From the NCBI RefSeq assembly GCF_050947875.1, contig NC_134571.1, positions 228,666,024 to 228,730,023 on the forward strand: a stretch of 64,000 nt of DNA. The letters run 5' to 3'. Under the pieces are notes generated by a model. That model had not been told where the DNA came from, did not search any database, and worked only from the letters and a program-made list of their open reading frames with translations. The stretch is from Dermacentor variabilis. Its lineage: Eukaryota > Arthropoda > Arachnida > Ixodida > Ixodidae. The translations under genes and the position numbers were made by a program. Positions 19,779-29,490 of the stretch are shown in pieces; positions within the stretch are counted from its first letter, which is position 1, and every line of letters begins with the position of its first letter.

Positions 19779-20390
19779 CAATTGAAAACACTACTGATTT
19801 CCAAATTAAACTACACAAACAGATCGCACAACCCAAACTAATCACAGAACGTCGTTTTCGTGACGGCAAAACCCTGCAACACTTACATGACAAAGGGCAG
19901 CGGCAGCACATTCAGAATAGCCGCTATCATACCACAGCGCAATGCAAGTGCGATAACGTTATTATGCCCGGCTCAAACAGATCGCACAACCCAATCTAAT
20001 CACAGAATGTCGTTTTCTTGACAGCAAAACACTGCAACACTTACATGACAAAGGGCAGCGGCAGCACATTCAGAACAGTCGCAAACAGATTATAGTGCCA
20101 TGCGAGTGCGATAACGTAACTATGCCCGGCTTCACGAATAACGTGGCCGCCTTGATCACATAACAATTGAAAACACTACTGATTTCCAAATTAAAACCAC
20201 ACAAACATATCGCACAACCCAAACTGATCACAGAATATCGTTTTCTTGACAGCAAAACACTGCAACACTTACATAGCAAAGGGCAGCGGCAGCACGTTCA
20301 GAACAGCCGCAAACACACCACAGCGCCACGCGAGCGCGGTGACGTGACGACGCCATGACGACGCGACTATGCCCCGGCTCGCCCGGCTGC
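19779..20390. repeat. Three-unit tandem array with GATCGCACAACCC core
   Basis: The block CGCACAACCC..TCACAGAA..CGTTTTC..ACTTACAT..AAAGGGCAGCGGCAGCAC occurs three times, starting near 19821, 19979 and 20207. Units 1 and 3 also share a leading AATTGAAAACACTACTGATT segment that unit 2 lacks. Spacing is therefore about 158 and 228 bp. The array lies in the right third of the candidate transposon. Confidence 0.8.
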
Positions 20391-20548
20391 CCGGCATTAC
20401 GAATCACGTGGCCACCTTGGTCACATGATTTGACGACGGTATCGCCACCTTGCGCAAGGTTGGATCGCGTTGATGGGTTGTTGAATATTGTAGTAGCCGC
20501 TAAAGAGGCTGACGCGCCGTGGCGTGGCGGTGGCGTTTTGAGTCGTTT

Positions 20549-20646
20549 GCAAAACGTATTCACCCCTCGTTTTTAAGCTGTCTGGCTTCCAACGTTATCA
20601 AAACGTATTCACCCCTCGTTTTTAAACTATCTTGTTTGGAACGTCT
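20549..20646. repeat. Two-copy 49-bp subterminal repeat
   Basis: CAAAACGTATTCACCCCTCG starts both units and each ends in an AACGT(T/C)-rich tail. The position 90-180 bp from the right terminus suggests subterminal transposase-binding repeats; that role is inference. Confidence 0.7.
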
Positions 20647-20731
20647 TTGATGCGTCGATTTTGGTCAAAAATCCGTTTCAGACGTTGAATCCCTTAATAC
20701 GACGTTTTCAAGACTTTGTGTGCTACCTGGG

Positions 20732-22209
20732 AAATTGTTGATGTCAGACAGCGTAAGTGAAAACAACGTACTTGCTTGAAACTTCTGCCGCTGTCCCGAC
20801 CTCTTCAATTGCAGCCGTGGCCAATTTTCCGGGAAACCATAGCACTCAGAAGAATGGCACAGTAAGAATGTCATTTGTGAAAAAAGCTCCATCCAAATGC
20901 GGCAGGACATTTTCCGGCAGGCAGGCCTGGCACTAGTGCTCTAATTGATGCTCTGAGCTAGTTCGATGTCATCTTTTCATTTCCTTTTTCTTCTATGTTT
21001 ATTGATGTTTCTTGATTATTTGGATAGTGGCATAGGCTTTCTTACAAACCATTGCTCCAATAGGTGTTTCTAGGAGGAGGAATACTGGTTGTCTATATCT
21101 GCTTCACACTTAGAAAAATCCTTATGTGATGTTTTGCCAGCTGGCTTCCATGAAACGCTGTAATTCAGACGCTTATAATTGAAAGGCAGTGTTTTTGGTA
21201 CTTAGCGCTGAAACTTCGAAGCCATTTTTTTTTCTATTGAAATTCACTGAAGATCACTGTTCCTGGTTTCCTATCTTTTTTGCGAACCTGGGACATTTGA
21301 CAAGCACTCTTGTTGTGTACTTGGGCTTGTATCTGCTATGTTATCAGACTAATTAGTTCATTGGCGTTGCACAATTCAGCCAAACATCATCAAACAAACC
21401 TACACTTGGGTACTTAGCTCTACCTCAGACTGCACTAGTGCAGAGGTATGTACCAATGACATAATGCTTGTTGATTCGGATGACATGTACATTAAGAGGC
21501 ACATCTGTGGCACACGGGTTGAGCGTACACATTGAGAATGTTGGAATATATGGTGATGGACACATGAAGAATCTTCATAAATATTATAAGCTTTCTGGAT
21601 CTTCGTTTATTGTTAGCTTGAACAGTTGGTTCTCCTTAATTGCTCTTGTTTAGGTGGGGTAATGAGATGTTGAGTATAAATCTATCAGCTTTTCTCTGGA
21701 TATCGGCAGCTTCTTTTTCTTAGATGAGGTAATGAATCTAAGTAATGTCTAAAGTAGCACTGATTTCATACACGTGAAATGAACTAATATGCTTTTAACA
21801 GTGTTAGGTGTCATTCCACAGCACCATGCAATGCAGCAATATTAGGCTACTACACAGGCTAGTTTCAAAAGTGTTGAGTATGCTTTGAATTTAATGTTAC
21901 CCGCACTTTTCTTTACTTCTTTTCCAGAAAAGTATTCGAGGTATAGACTACGCTTTTATGTGTGCTGCGTTGGGGTCAAAACCGTAAAGCGACACTTCAT
22001 GATTTTGTACATGCCTCCTCAGGCAGATGGCATTAAGCTACTGCCTGCTGACATCATGTGCCTTCGTCACCTATACGTGGTTATGTACTTAAAGAAGCTA
22101 TCAATAAAGAAATATACCTCAGTATCGCATGTCGCCCCTTTGTCTTGTTTAACTCGTAGCTTATCGGCAGCGTGGCTCGGCTAGTCCGAGCATATCATAT
22201 TGCCGGCAT
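20732..22209. other. AT-rich stretch without recognised features
   Basis: Only short chance frames are seen on both strands. An AATAAA occurs near 22104. No inverted ends, tandem repeats or transposon protein motifs were found, so this may be ancient repeat or host intergenic DNA. Confidence 0.3.
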
Positions 22210-22840
22210 CGTCCCTTCCCCGGCAAAGCACAGTCTGTAGTGAACGCTTCGCCAGCGATGAGTGCTTTTGCATTGACAGTTTACAGCATGTGTGATAACT
22301 TTCCGTTGACTTGTACCCACATGCCTAGCATTCTTAGTTTTTGTACCTCTCCAATTGGCTGTCCATACAATATTAAGCTTGTGTCCGGGTGTCAGTCCTG
22401 CTTGAGTGTCTGGCTTTCACTCTTATATATTCCGATTCTTCCCGTGCGCATTTCATGCCAGCCTCTCGAGAAAAGTGCTCCACTCGCTCAATCGTCTTCT
22501 GCAGTGTGTCCTCTTCTCCCCGCATGAGCCTCTGGTTGCCTATAGTGGAATGTCGTCTGCGTATATGACGAGCCCTTGGCCTCGGTCCTCCCCGAGAGCT
22601 GGTGCCAATTTCTGCATTCCTATATTGAGGAGGAGTGGGGATGGGACGGCGCCTTCTGGAGTTCCTTTATTGGTTAGTGTGATGTGTGCGCATCTCGTTG
22701 ACCCTGTCGTTGCTGTTTTGTGCGATAAGAAAGATCTCATGATTTGTATGTTCGTTCTTCACATTGTTTTCTCAAGTTCCTCGAGAATAGTTAGATGGGA
22801 GAGTGTATCGAAAGCTCTTTTGATGTATAGTGCTAGGAAT
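22210..22840 (-). pseudogene. LINE-F RT, downstream half (I-like LINE)
   Basis: The minus strand gives ALYIKRAFDTLSHLTILEEL (the catalytic-block A region with AFDT), then NKGTPEGAVPSPLLLNIGMQ and GQGLVIYADDIPL with the YADD box. A decayed thumb follows (EEDTLQKTIERVEHFSREAG). Stops and shifts are frequent to the left of 22540. The upstream half of the same RT lies at 28936-29490, separated by Gypsy-B. Both halves are in the same orientation and continue each other across the ATAC target site. Confidence 0.8.
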
Positions 22841-22844
22841 ATAC
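22841..22844 (+). repeat. Target site duplication ATAC, left copy
   Basis: ATAC directly precedes the TGACTCG start of the 5' LTR of Gypsy-B, and the same ATAC follows the 3' LTR at 28932-28935. Four to six bases is the normal duplication length for Ty3/Gypsy integrase. Confidence 0.8.
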
Positions 22845-23263
22845 TGACTCGTGTACTTGTTTGTCTTTATCGGGCGACACGTTTCACTGCCTAACAAATG
22901 TTATCGTACAGTGCAGGACGCTCCAACATGTATCGAAAGTTTCTGGAATGTTATCGATGGTTCCATCCGCTGTCTGTGACCGAACCTTGTGTAGTATGAT
23001 CGCGTGTGTGCGGGACGCGAATAATGTAGAACTTTCAGGAAGGCACGCGGGTCCCAGCGATTACTCTGGAACATTCGACGACTGTTGTATAAAAGCCGAC
23101 GCGTTTGACCCGCTCATCAGATTTCGACGACCGCCGAATGTGTTCGCCGCTACCGTTGTTCTTTGAGTGTAGGCTGTTTGTGAGGGCACAAGTTCCCTCT
23201 ATAATATTCTCGTTTCGTTAATCACGGTTGTGCTGCCTTCTTAGCCGTCAATATCACGTGTCA
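22845..23263 (+). mobile_element. 5' LTR of Gypsy-B
   Basis: The segment begins TGACTCG and ends CGTGTCA, and it aligns along its length with 28517-28931. A TATAAAA box sits at 23088-23094, about two thirds along, in GTTGTATAAAAGCC, marking the likely U3/R promoter. Downstream TATAATAT near 23201 replaces the AATAAA of the 3' copy. Confidence 0.9.
23088..23094 (+). promoter_or_regulatory. TATA box of Gypsy-B 5' LTR
   Basis: TATAAAA lies in a conserved GTTGTATAAAAGCCGACG context that recurs in the 3' LTR at 28756-28762. The same place holds TATAAAAG, read on the minus strand, in the solo LTR at 54202-54208. Conservation across copies supports a core promoter. Confidence 0.65.
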
Positions 23264-23266
23264 TCT

Positions 23267-23278
23267 GGTGGAGGTGCT
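23267..23278 (+). promoter_or_regulatory. Primer binding site of Gypsy-B
   Basis: TGGTGGAGGTGC lies four bases inside the 5' LTR, after a TC spacer. TGG pairs with a tRNA CCA tail. The same core occurs in all four Gypsy elements here. Confidence 0.65.
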
Positions 23279-23443
23279 TTTCGTTCATCCACCGGACGCC
23301 CCCGACAAGCCGTGACCTAAGCCCGCACTGCAAAGAGAACACCAACGTAGTCCCGGACCATCGAACAAGGTCTTCAATAGCTGCCCCCGGAGCGCGGACT
23401 TCCACCTGAGGAGACCAAGAAGATTGTGGCCAAATGAACCACA

Positions 23444-24622
23444 ATGGCAGCCCCAGCATCCCCCATCGTCCTGCAGCAGCCCAGTGAGCCTCCGACGTTC
23501 GGCGGATCAACATTCGAGGACCTGGAAACCTGGCTTGAGACGTATGAAAGGGTCGCTCCATTTAACAGCTGGAACAGCGACGACAAACTGCGACATGTCT
23601 TCTTCACATTGGAAGACGCTGCCAGGACGTGGTTCGAGAACTGAGAAGCCACCTTAGCGACCTGGGACCTTTTCCGAAGCGCCTTGCTTCAGAAATTCAC
23701 AAGCGTCGTGCGCCGAGAACGAGCCCAAGCACTACTAGAAACCCGAGTGCAGCTGCCTAATGAGACCACCGCGATTTTTACAGAAGAAATGAGCCGATTA
23801 TTCCGCCACGCCGACCCGGAAATGTCCAAGGAAAAGAAAGTCCGCCTACTGATGCAAGGTGTAAAGGAGGAACATTTCGCCGGAATGGTACGGAGCCCAC
23901 CGAAGACCGTCGAGGAGTTTCTTCGCGAGGACCAGCATCGAGAAGACACTGGAATTGCGGATCCGGCGATTCAACCGCCACACTAACTCAACAAACTACG
24001 CCAGTGTTCAGTCACTGGCCACCGACGATCTGCACGAGACTATCCGAGCGGTCGTGCGGAAGGAGCTACAGAAGCTGTTCCTGTGATCACAGCCTCAAGT
24101 GGCTTCGATTGCCGACGCCGCCCATCGCCGTCCAACAACAACTCGGAGTAGCCCCTGAATCGCCGCAGCCGCAGCCACAAGCGATGATATACGCCGCTGT
24201 AGCCCGCCGTAACGTACCACCTCCGCGCCCACGGCAGGGCCCAGTGACGATGCAGTTCCGTCGTCCGCCACCACCCCCGCCTCCAGCAGGCCAACCCATC
24301 ACCCCACGCAGCATTCCAAGGAGGATTGATGTTTGTCGCGCCCCCCACCACCGTCCGCTTTGCTAATCACTGCGGAGAAGCCGGACACATCTACTGTCGA
24401 TGCCCATACCGAGAGATGGGACTCCGAGGGTTCGCCGTTAACGCGCCGGGACCACAGATTGGCGAACGACCTCGCCATATCGCCGACTACCTCGCCGCCA
24501 CTCAGTGGAGCCATCGACGACCGTCCCGTTCGCCGTCACCAGGCCGCTACCTGTCGCCGCTGCGCCGACCATACACGGGCCGAGCCCGGGGCCGCTCTAC
24601 AAGCCCATATCCGGAAAACTAA
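23444..24622 (+). pseudogene. gag: Gypsy-B gag, with nonsense and frameshifts
   Basis: The capsid starts at ATG 23444 with TFEDLETWLETYERVA and LEDAARTWFEN, then stops at TGA 23642-23644. The same frame continues to 23986 with TWDLFRSALLQKFTSVV, TAIFTEEMSRLFRHADPEM and VRLLMQGVKEEHFAGMV. After a shift comes a Pro/Gln-rich linker (AVARRNVPPPRP) in another frame. The zinc-knuckle region near 24355-24400 (HCGEAGHIYCRCPYR) has a one-base indel that puts the first Cys out of frame. The leader from the LTR to the start is about 180 bp. Confidence 0.85.
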
Positions 24623-25010
24623 AAGCAGCAACCGATGCAGGTGCGGTTGCTGTTCGTCGAACTGACGAAGATTCTCCGCCGCCGACGAAGAAGAGACCAC
24701 TTCGACTACATAATAACGACAGGCCGACGTCCCGACGATGTCAGGAAGCCAAGACTATAACGACAAAACACGACTTCACGACGCCACGTTCCAGCTTCAG
24801 TTCAACACGACGAAGCCACGATCAGACGCTAAGACCTAACTGCAACGCCAGACAGGACACCTCATTACGCCGACAATCTGCACGGCAAGAATTACCGCTC
24901 ATGACCGGACTTACCCTGCCACCTTCGTTATCCTCCAACAGTGTTCACGAGACGTCATTCTCGGCATGCACTTCCTGAACCAACACGGCGCAGTCAAAGA
25001 CCTGAAGTCA
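24620..25010 (+). pseudogene. pol: Gypsy-B protease region with active-site deletion
   Basis: By comparison with Gypsy-D (59994-60404), where LVDTGADYSVMSG is intact, this copy passes directly from the CNARQ... segment near 24840-24864 to the segment matching Gypsy-D HLITPTGICTARITV. About 150 bp, including the catalytic D-T-G motif, are missing. The flap/C-terminal ILGM(H)FLNQHGAV part follows. The protease is thus absent, not just mutated. Confidence 0.75.
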
Positions 25011-26276
25011 AAATCGATAACGCTGTCGGAAGATCAAGCGATACCGCCGGAGAGCTCTCTTAGTCACCACGCCTTGAGTGTGCTCGAAGATCAAGTGAGC
25101 ATTCCGCCCCGCTCCACCATTATTATTTCCGTCGGAACCGAAACACCCGCTGACGTAAAAGGGGTCATCGAGGGCGGCCAACATCTACTATTCCACCGTG
25201 AAATTGGCGTCGCAAGAGGGATCGCTCGACTCCACGGAGGGAAAGCGGAAGTTATTCTAACCAACTTCAGCAAAGAGTTCAAGCACATCAACAAGGGCAC
25301 GACAATCGTGTACATCGAGGAAATTGTGGAAACCAGCAATGCATTTGTCCTCTCGGATTCTGCCGCATTTACCCCGATAATGATTGTCCCCGAACCAGAC
25401 TTCGACATAAATCCAAGTGTTCCTATGAGCAAGCAGCAAGAGATCAGAAGTCTTCCCCGACGATACAAAAACTGCTGTTCAACGTCATCGCGGATTCGAC
25501 AAACACCAGTTGCAAAGCATCGCATAATAACCGAAGAGTGCGCTCGAGCACTCCGCCAGAGCCCTTACCGTGTTTCGACGCGAAAACGTGAAGCTATTAG
25601 GCAACACGTCGATGAAATGCTGCGCGACGACATCATCCAGCTGTCCAAAAGCCCGTGAGCATCTCCTGTAGTCCTGCTGAAGAAAAAGGGCAGAACCCTA
25701 CACTTCTGTGTTGATTATTTTCGACTGAACAAGATCACGAAAAAGCACGTGTACCGCCTTCCACGGGTTGACGACGCATTGGATCGGCTCTGCAACACTA
25801 AAACCTTCTCGTCGATGGACCTCAAGTCCGGCTATTGGCAAATAGATATCAACGAGAGAGATCGCGAAAAGACCGCGTTCATCACGCCAGACGGCCTCTA
25901 CGAGTTCAAGGTCATGCCATTCGGACTGTGCTTGGCGCCTGCAACGTTCCAGCGCATCATGGACACGGTGTTAGCAGTATTGAAGTGGCAGACGTGTCTT
26001 GTTTGGATGACGTCGTTGTCATCGCCGGAAATTCCGACCATCACCTTAGGCGGCTTGCGACAGTATCAGAGGACATCAAGTCATCAGGGCTCACTCTGAA
26101 GCCGGAAAAGTGCCGCTTGGCTTACGATGAGCTTCTATTCCTAGGGAACGTCATCAGCCAATCTGGAGTACGCGCCGACCCGCAGAAGAGAGCTGCCATC
26201 ACAAAGTTCCCGCAGCCAATCGACAAGAAAGCAGTACGCAGATTCATTGGCATGTGTGCCTATTATAGGCGGAAGG
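24966..26276 (+). pseudogene. pol: Gypsy-B reverse transcriptase, stop and frameshift at the YLDD box
   Basis: The first frame (24966-25658) holds the protease tail and connector (HINKGTTIVYIEEIVETSNA) and reaches RT fingers with EMLRDDIIQLSKSP before TGA at 25656-25658. The same frame resumes with [61 protein letters not shown] and APATFQRIMDTVL. At about 26005 a short deletion inside the catalytic box moves the frame, leaving CLDDVVVIAG in a second frame. That frame runs through SSGLTLKPEKCRLAYDELLF and ISQSGVRADP to CAYYRR at the hairpin insertion. Confidence 0.87.
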
Positions 26277-26526
26277 GTTGAAACCTGGACCAGTTGGTAG
26301 ATACTTGAACGAAAAAACCAGTCAAAAACACAAAGGACAAGAGGAAAGGTTCACACCACAACGACTGGACCTGCTATGCTATGTGATTAGCGATGATGCA
26401 GTTGCGCATGCTCTGCTGGCCTTGCTGGGACTACACCGATTCTAATAAACCTCAGTTGATAGTCCAGTCATTGGGGTGTGAAACTCTCCTCTTGTCCTTA
26501 GTGTTTTTGACTGGTTTTTTCGTTCT
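26277..26526 (+). mobile_element. Hairpin insertion 3 within Gypsy-B pol
   Basis: A head with CCTGGACCAGTTGGTAGATA is followed by an arm (from about 26309, AACGAAAAAACCAGTCAAAA) that pairs with the stretch ending at 26523 (GACTGGTTTTTTCGTT), about 50 bp per arm, with a long GC-balanced loop. CTATTATAGGCG before it and CTACTATAGGCG after it form a 12-bp target duplication with one mismatch. The insertion splits the RT codons for CAYYRR from RRF(V)KDFSRI. Confidence 0.78.
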
Positions 26527-26529
26527 ACT

Positions 26530-27969
26530 ATAGGCGCTTTGTCAAGGACTTTTCACGCATCGCGGAGCCGCTAACACGTCTAACCAAATGTGATGTCGAG
26601 TTCAAGGGGCGAACGCCGAAGACCGACGCATTTCAAGACCTCAAACGATGCATACAGTCGATGCCGGTACTTGCACACCTCGACGAGGACGCAGATACCG
26701 AAATCCACACTAACGCCAAAAGCCATGGCCACGGTGCCATCCTAGTCCAGAGGAAAGAAGGACTTGAATGGGTGATATCTTATGCTAGCCGGTCGCTGTC
26801 AAAAGCGGAAGGCAATTATTCTACGACTGAAAAGGAATGCCTCGCCATCATTTGGGCTTCTTCTAAATTCCGCTCTTACCTATATGGCAGGCCATTCAAA
26901 GTCGTCAGCGACAATCACGCATTCTGTTGGCTGGCTAACTTAAAGGACCCTTCTGGACGGCTGGCGTGGTGGAGCTTCAGACTGCAAGAATATCGAGTCG
27001 CCGTAATACGCAAGTCCGGAAGAAAACACTCTGACGCCGACTGCTTATCACGCTCCCCCATCGATCCCCCGCCGCAAGACGACGAGGACCACGATGCCTT
27101 CCTCGGAATATTAAGCGCGGAAGACTTCACTAAACAGCAGCGAGCAGACCCGGAGGTAAAAGGCCTCGTCGAGTATTTGGAAGGGAACACCGACGTTGTC
27201 TCTAGGGCATTTAAGCGCAGGTTGTCTTCGTTCACGCTACAAAACAACCTGCTAGTGAAGAACTTCTCACCAGTGCGTGCCAGCCACCTTCTTGTTGTAC
27301 CGTCAGCGCTGCGTCCAGAAGTACTGCACGCCCTACACGACGATCCAACCGCTGGACACCTCGGATTCTCCCGGACGCTGTCGAGGTTACAGGGAAGGTA
27401 TTACTTGCCGCGTCTGACCGCCGACATCGCCCATTACGTCACGACATGCCGAGACTGTCAGCGACGCGAGACACCACAGACAAGGTCAACAGGATCACTA
27501 CAACCATCGATCCTCCTCGCCGACTATTCCAGCAGGCAGCCGATCGATCCTCCTCACCGACTATTCCAGCAGGATGGGTTGGGTTTGTTGGGGCCGTTTC
27601 CGACATCAACATCCGGGAATAAGTGGATCGCCGTGGCGACGGACTATCTCACCCGCTTCGCTGAAACTGAAGCTCTACCACAAGGCAGCGCATCCGAAGT
27701 GGCGAAATTTTTCGTCGAGAACATCCTGCTTCGACATGGTACCCCAGAAGTCCTCATCACCGAGAGAGGAACGGCTTTTACAGCAGAGCTCACCCAAGCC
27801 ATTCTGCAATACAGCCAGACAAGCCACAGGAGGACGACTGCCTACCATCCACAAACGAATGGTCTCACGGAGCGCCTGAACAAGACCCTCGCCCACATGC
27901 TAGCAATGTACGTCGACGTCAAGCACAAGACGTGGGACGCGGTCCTGCCATATGTAACCTTCGCTTAGA
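26530..27969 (+). pseudogene. pol: Gypsy-B RNase H and integrase with lost catalytic residues
   Basis: A long frame (435 codons from Met 26661) covers RNase H and integrase. RNase H reads EIHTNAKSHGHGAIL, with Asn in place of the first catalytic Asp, then YASRSLSKAEGNYST and VVSDNHAFCWL. Integrase has HDDPTAGHLGF and CRDCQRRE, but the first core Asp site reads GLGLLGPFP and the second ITERGTAF (Glu), while GLTERLNK keeps the Glu. A 37-bp tandem duplication (27506-27579) adds residues before the core. The frame ends at TAG 27966-27968 in VTFA, after which the same frame goes on. Confidence 0.88.
27506..27579 (+). repeat. 37-bp tandem duplication in Gypsy-B integrase
   Basis: ATCGATCCTCCTCGCCGACT at 27506 recurs as ATCGATCCTCCTCACCGACT at 27543, one mismatch in this stretch, period 37. 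A one-base deletion just before the first copy (CAACCATCG against CAGCCGATCG) makes the net change 36 bases, keeping the frame open. Confidence 0.75.
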
Positions 27970-28418
27970 ACACGGCGGTGCAAGAAACAACACAGATCAT
28001 GCCGTTCAAGTTCGTTTACGGCAGGAACCCGACGACGACACTCGACGCCATGCTGCCGCACGTCACTGACCAGGAGAATCTTGACATCGCTACCTGTCTC
28101 CAGCGCGCCGAACAAGCCCGACAGCTCGCCCGCCTACGGATCAAGAACCAGCAGCGTATCGACAGCCGACACCACAACCTCCAAGGACGCTTCGTCGAGT
28201 ACAAGCCCGGCGACCGTGTTTGGGTATGGACCCTGATACGCCGACGAGGACTCAGTGAGAAACTATTGCGACGCTATTTCGGACCCTACAAGGTCATCCG
28301 ACGTATTGGAGCACTGGATTATGATGTCCTGCCAGACGGCATTCCGCATTCACAGCGTCTCCACGCACGATCTGAAGTGGTCCACGTGGTGCGTCTTAAG
28401 CCATTTTACGCACGCTGA
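27970..28418 (+). CDS. pol: Gypsy-B integrase C-terminal domain
   Basis: From NTAVQETTQIMPF onward the frame (Met 27978) holds FKFVYGRNPTTTLDAML, a long helical segment (LQRAEQARQLARLRIKNQQR) and the SH3-like tail: YKPGDRVWVWTLIRRRGLSE, RRYFGPYKVIRRIG and DYDVLPDG, a GPY-type module that binds DNA. It ends with VHVVRLKPFYAR at the normal pol stop, 98 bases before the 3' LTR. It would be translated only as part of pol; the TAG at 27966 separates it from the core. Confidence 0.85.
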
Positions 28419-28503
28419 CGAACTTCCTTAGTTTGTTGTTTCTTTGCTACGGTTGTTTTGTTAATTATTTTCGTTTGTTTGCAGCATCGGGTTGATGCTT
28501 TTT

Positions 28504-28516
28504 AAGAGGGGGGTAC
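28504..28516 (+). promoter_or_regulatory. Polypurine tract of Gypsy-B
   Basis: AAGAGGGGGG, then TAC, lies directly before the 3' LTR start TGACACG. A purine run at this place primes plus-strand DNA in LTR elements. Confidence 0.8.
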
Positions 28517-28931
28517 TGACACGTCTATTTGTCTTTATCGGGCGACACGTTTCACTGCCTAACAAACGTTATCGCACAGCGCAGGACGCGCCTACGTGTA
28601 TCGGAAGTTTCTGCAATGTTATCGATGCTTCCATCCGCTGTCTGTGACCGAACCTTGTGTAATCTGATTGCATGTGTGCGCGACGCCAATAATGTAGAAC
28701 TTTGTGGAAGGCACGCGGGTCCTAGCGAGTACTCTGGAACATTCGGCCACTGTTGTATAAAAGCCGACGCGCTTGACCCGTTGATCAGATTTTGACGACC
28801 GCCGATCGTGTTCGCCGCTACCGTTGTTCTTTGAGTGTAGCCTGTTTTCGGGGACACAAGTTCGCCCAATAAAACGCTCATTTCATTAATCACAGTTTTA
28901 CTGCCTTCTTAACCGTCACTACTACGTGACA
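28517..28931 (+). mobile_element. 3' LTR of Gypsy-B
   Basis: It begins TGACACG and ends CGTGACA, an imperfect inverted pair, with TATAAAA at 28756-28762 and AATAAA at 28868-28873 for RNA ends. ATAC (28932-28935) follows as the right target duplicate. Confidence 0.9.
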
Positions 28932-28935
28932 ATAC

Positions 28936-29490
28936 TATCCTCGCCTCCGTTTGATGGGTTGAGTGCTTTTTCCTTTAAGAGTAGGAAGACATCTTGCTCT
29001 GAAATGTGTGGTTGAAAGCCGAACATGGAGTGTAGAAAGACTCCCCAATCTTCAATATGCCTGCTAAGGCGCGTTTAGATTACCTTCTCGAAAAGCTTTC
29101 CTATGCATGAAGTGAGGGATGTAGTCGTAGAATTTGGATTTTTTTGGTTTTGCTGGTTTCGGTACGAGAATCATGATTTAGTGTTCATGATTTGATCTCT
29201 ATGTGGCGCGGTGTTCTTTTTGAATGACTTCCGCTACATAAACCTCGGCCACTTTTACGGGGCTACCCAGCTTGTCATTTTTGATGCCCCAGTATGTCCG
29301 TTACGTGGCGTCCTTGTGTGATGTCTGTTCTGTGAGTATTCTTGAGGTGCTGTACGAGTTCTCCGTCTGTTCCCTCTAACTTATTGTTTGTTTGTTGGAG
29401 GGTGGTGTTCACTACCATTTTGGTGTTTGTCAAGCCCATCCCGCTTCTCAAGAGAGCCCATGTTTTATGGGGTGGAAGGTGCCTTGTATA
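28936..29490 (-). pseudogene. LINE-F RT, upstream half
   Basis: The minus strand gives a linker (NNKLEGTDGELVQHLKNTHR near 29360), a broken PKPAKPKKS finger segment, KLFEKVI, RLSRHIEDWGVF, FGFQPHISEQDVFLLLKE and ALNPSNGGEDSI. These are the regions before catalytic block A in I-like LINE RTs. They continue in 22840-22210 once Gypsy-B is taken out. The right limit, near 29490, is where similarity fades. Confidence 0.75.

Larger units (their letters stand above)
16429..20731. mobile_element. Candidate DNA transposon bounded by 13-bp inverted termini
   Basis: CCCAGGTAGCACA begins at 16429 and its reverse complement (with one extra CA step) ends at 20731. Both ends have subterminal repeats rich in ACGTTTT and AACGTC words: GACGTATTCGAAAAGCTGG and GACGTTATCAAAAAGCTGG on the left (16597-16715), and a duplicated 49-bp unit on the right. 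Between them are an inverted repeat at 16779, an AT-rich tract (17190-18150) with a minus-strand AATAAAG near 17205, a twofold 68-bp repeat, a small MITE and a 150-230-bp tandem array. No transposase frame was found; 4.3 kb suggests a non-autonomous or composite unit. No clear target duplication. Confidence 0.5.
22845..28931 (+). mobile_element. Gypsy-B, full-length Ty3/Gypsy element, decayed
   Basis: Two LTRs (22845-23263 and 28517-28931), a primer site, gag, pol and a polypurine tract are all present, flanked by ATAC. The element interrupts LINE-F. The LTRs differ at roughly one base in ten by eye, so the insertion is old. Coding parts are broken by nonsense codons and frameshifts, the protease centre is deleted, and a hairpin insertion splits RT from RNase H. 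Gypsy-D and two solo LTRs in this window belong to the same family. No env frame follows pol. Confidence 0.93.

Noticed and set aside
18157..20390. CRISPR-like regular repeats
   Set aside because: Units are 68 to 230 bp, few and with unequal spacing; this is tandem duplication in a eukaryotic genome, not a CRISPR array.
20701..20745. TTAA or TA target duplication for the 16.4-20.7 kb unit
   Set aside because: Flanks read CCTAA on the left and AAATT on the right; no convincing duplicate could be defined.
28419..28516. env gene after Gypsy-B pol
   Set aside because: Only 98 bases separate the pol stop from the 3' LTR, too few for any gene.
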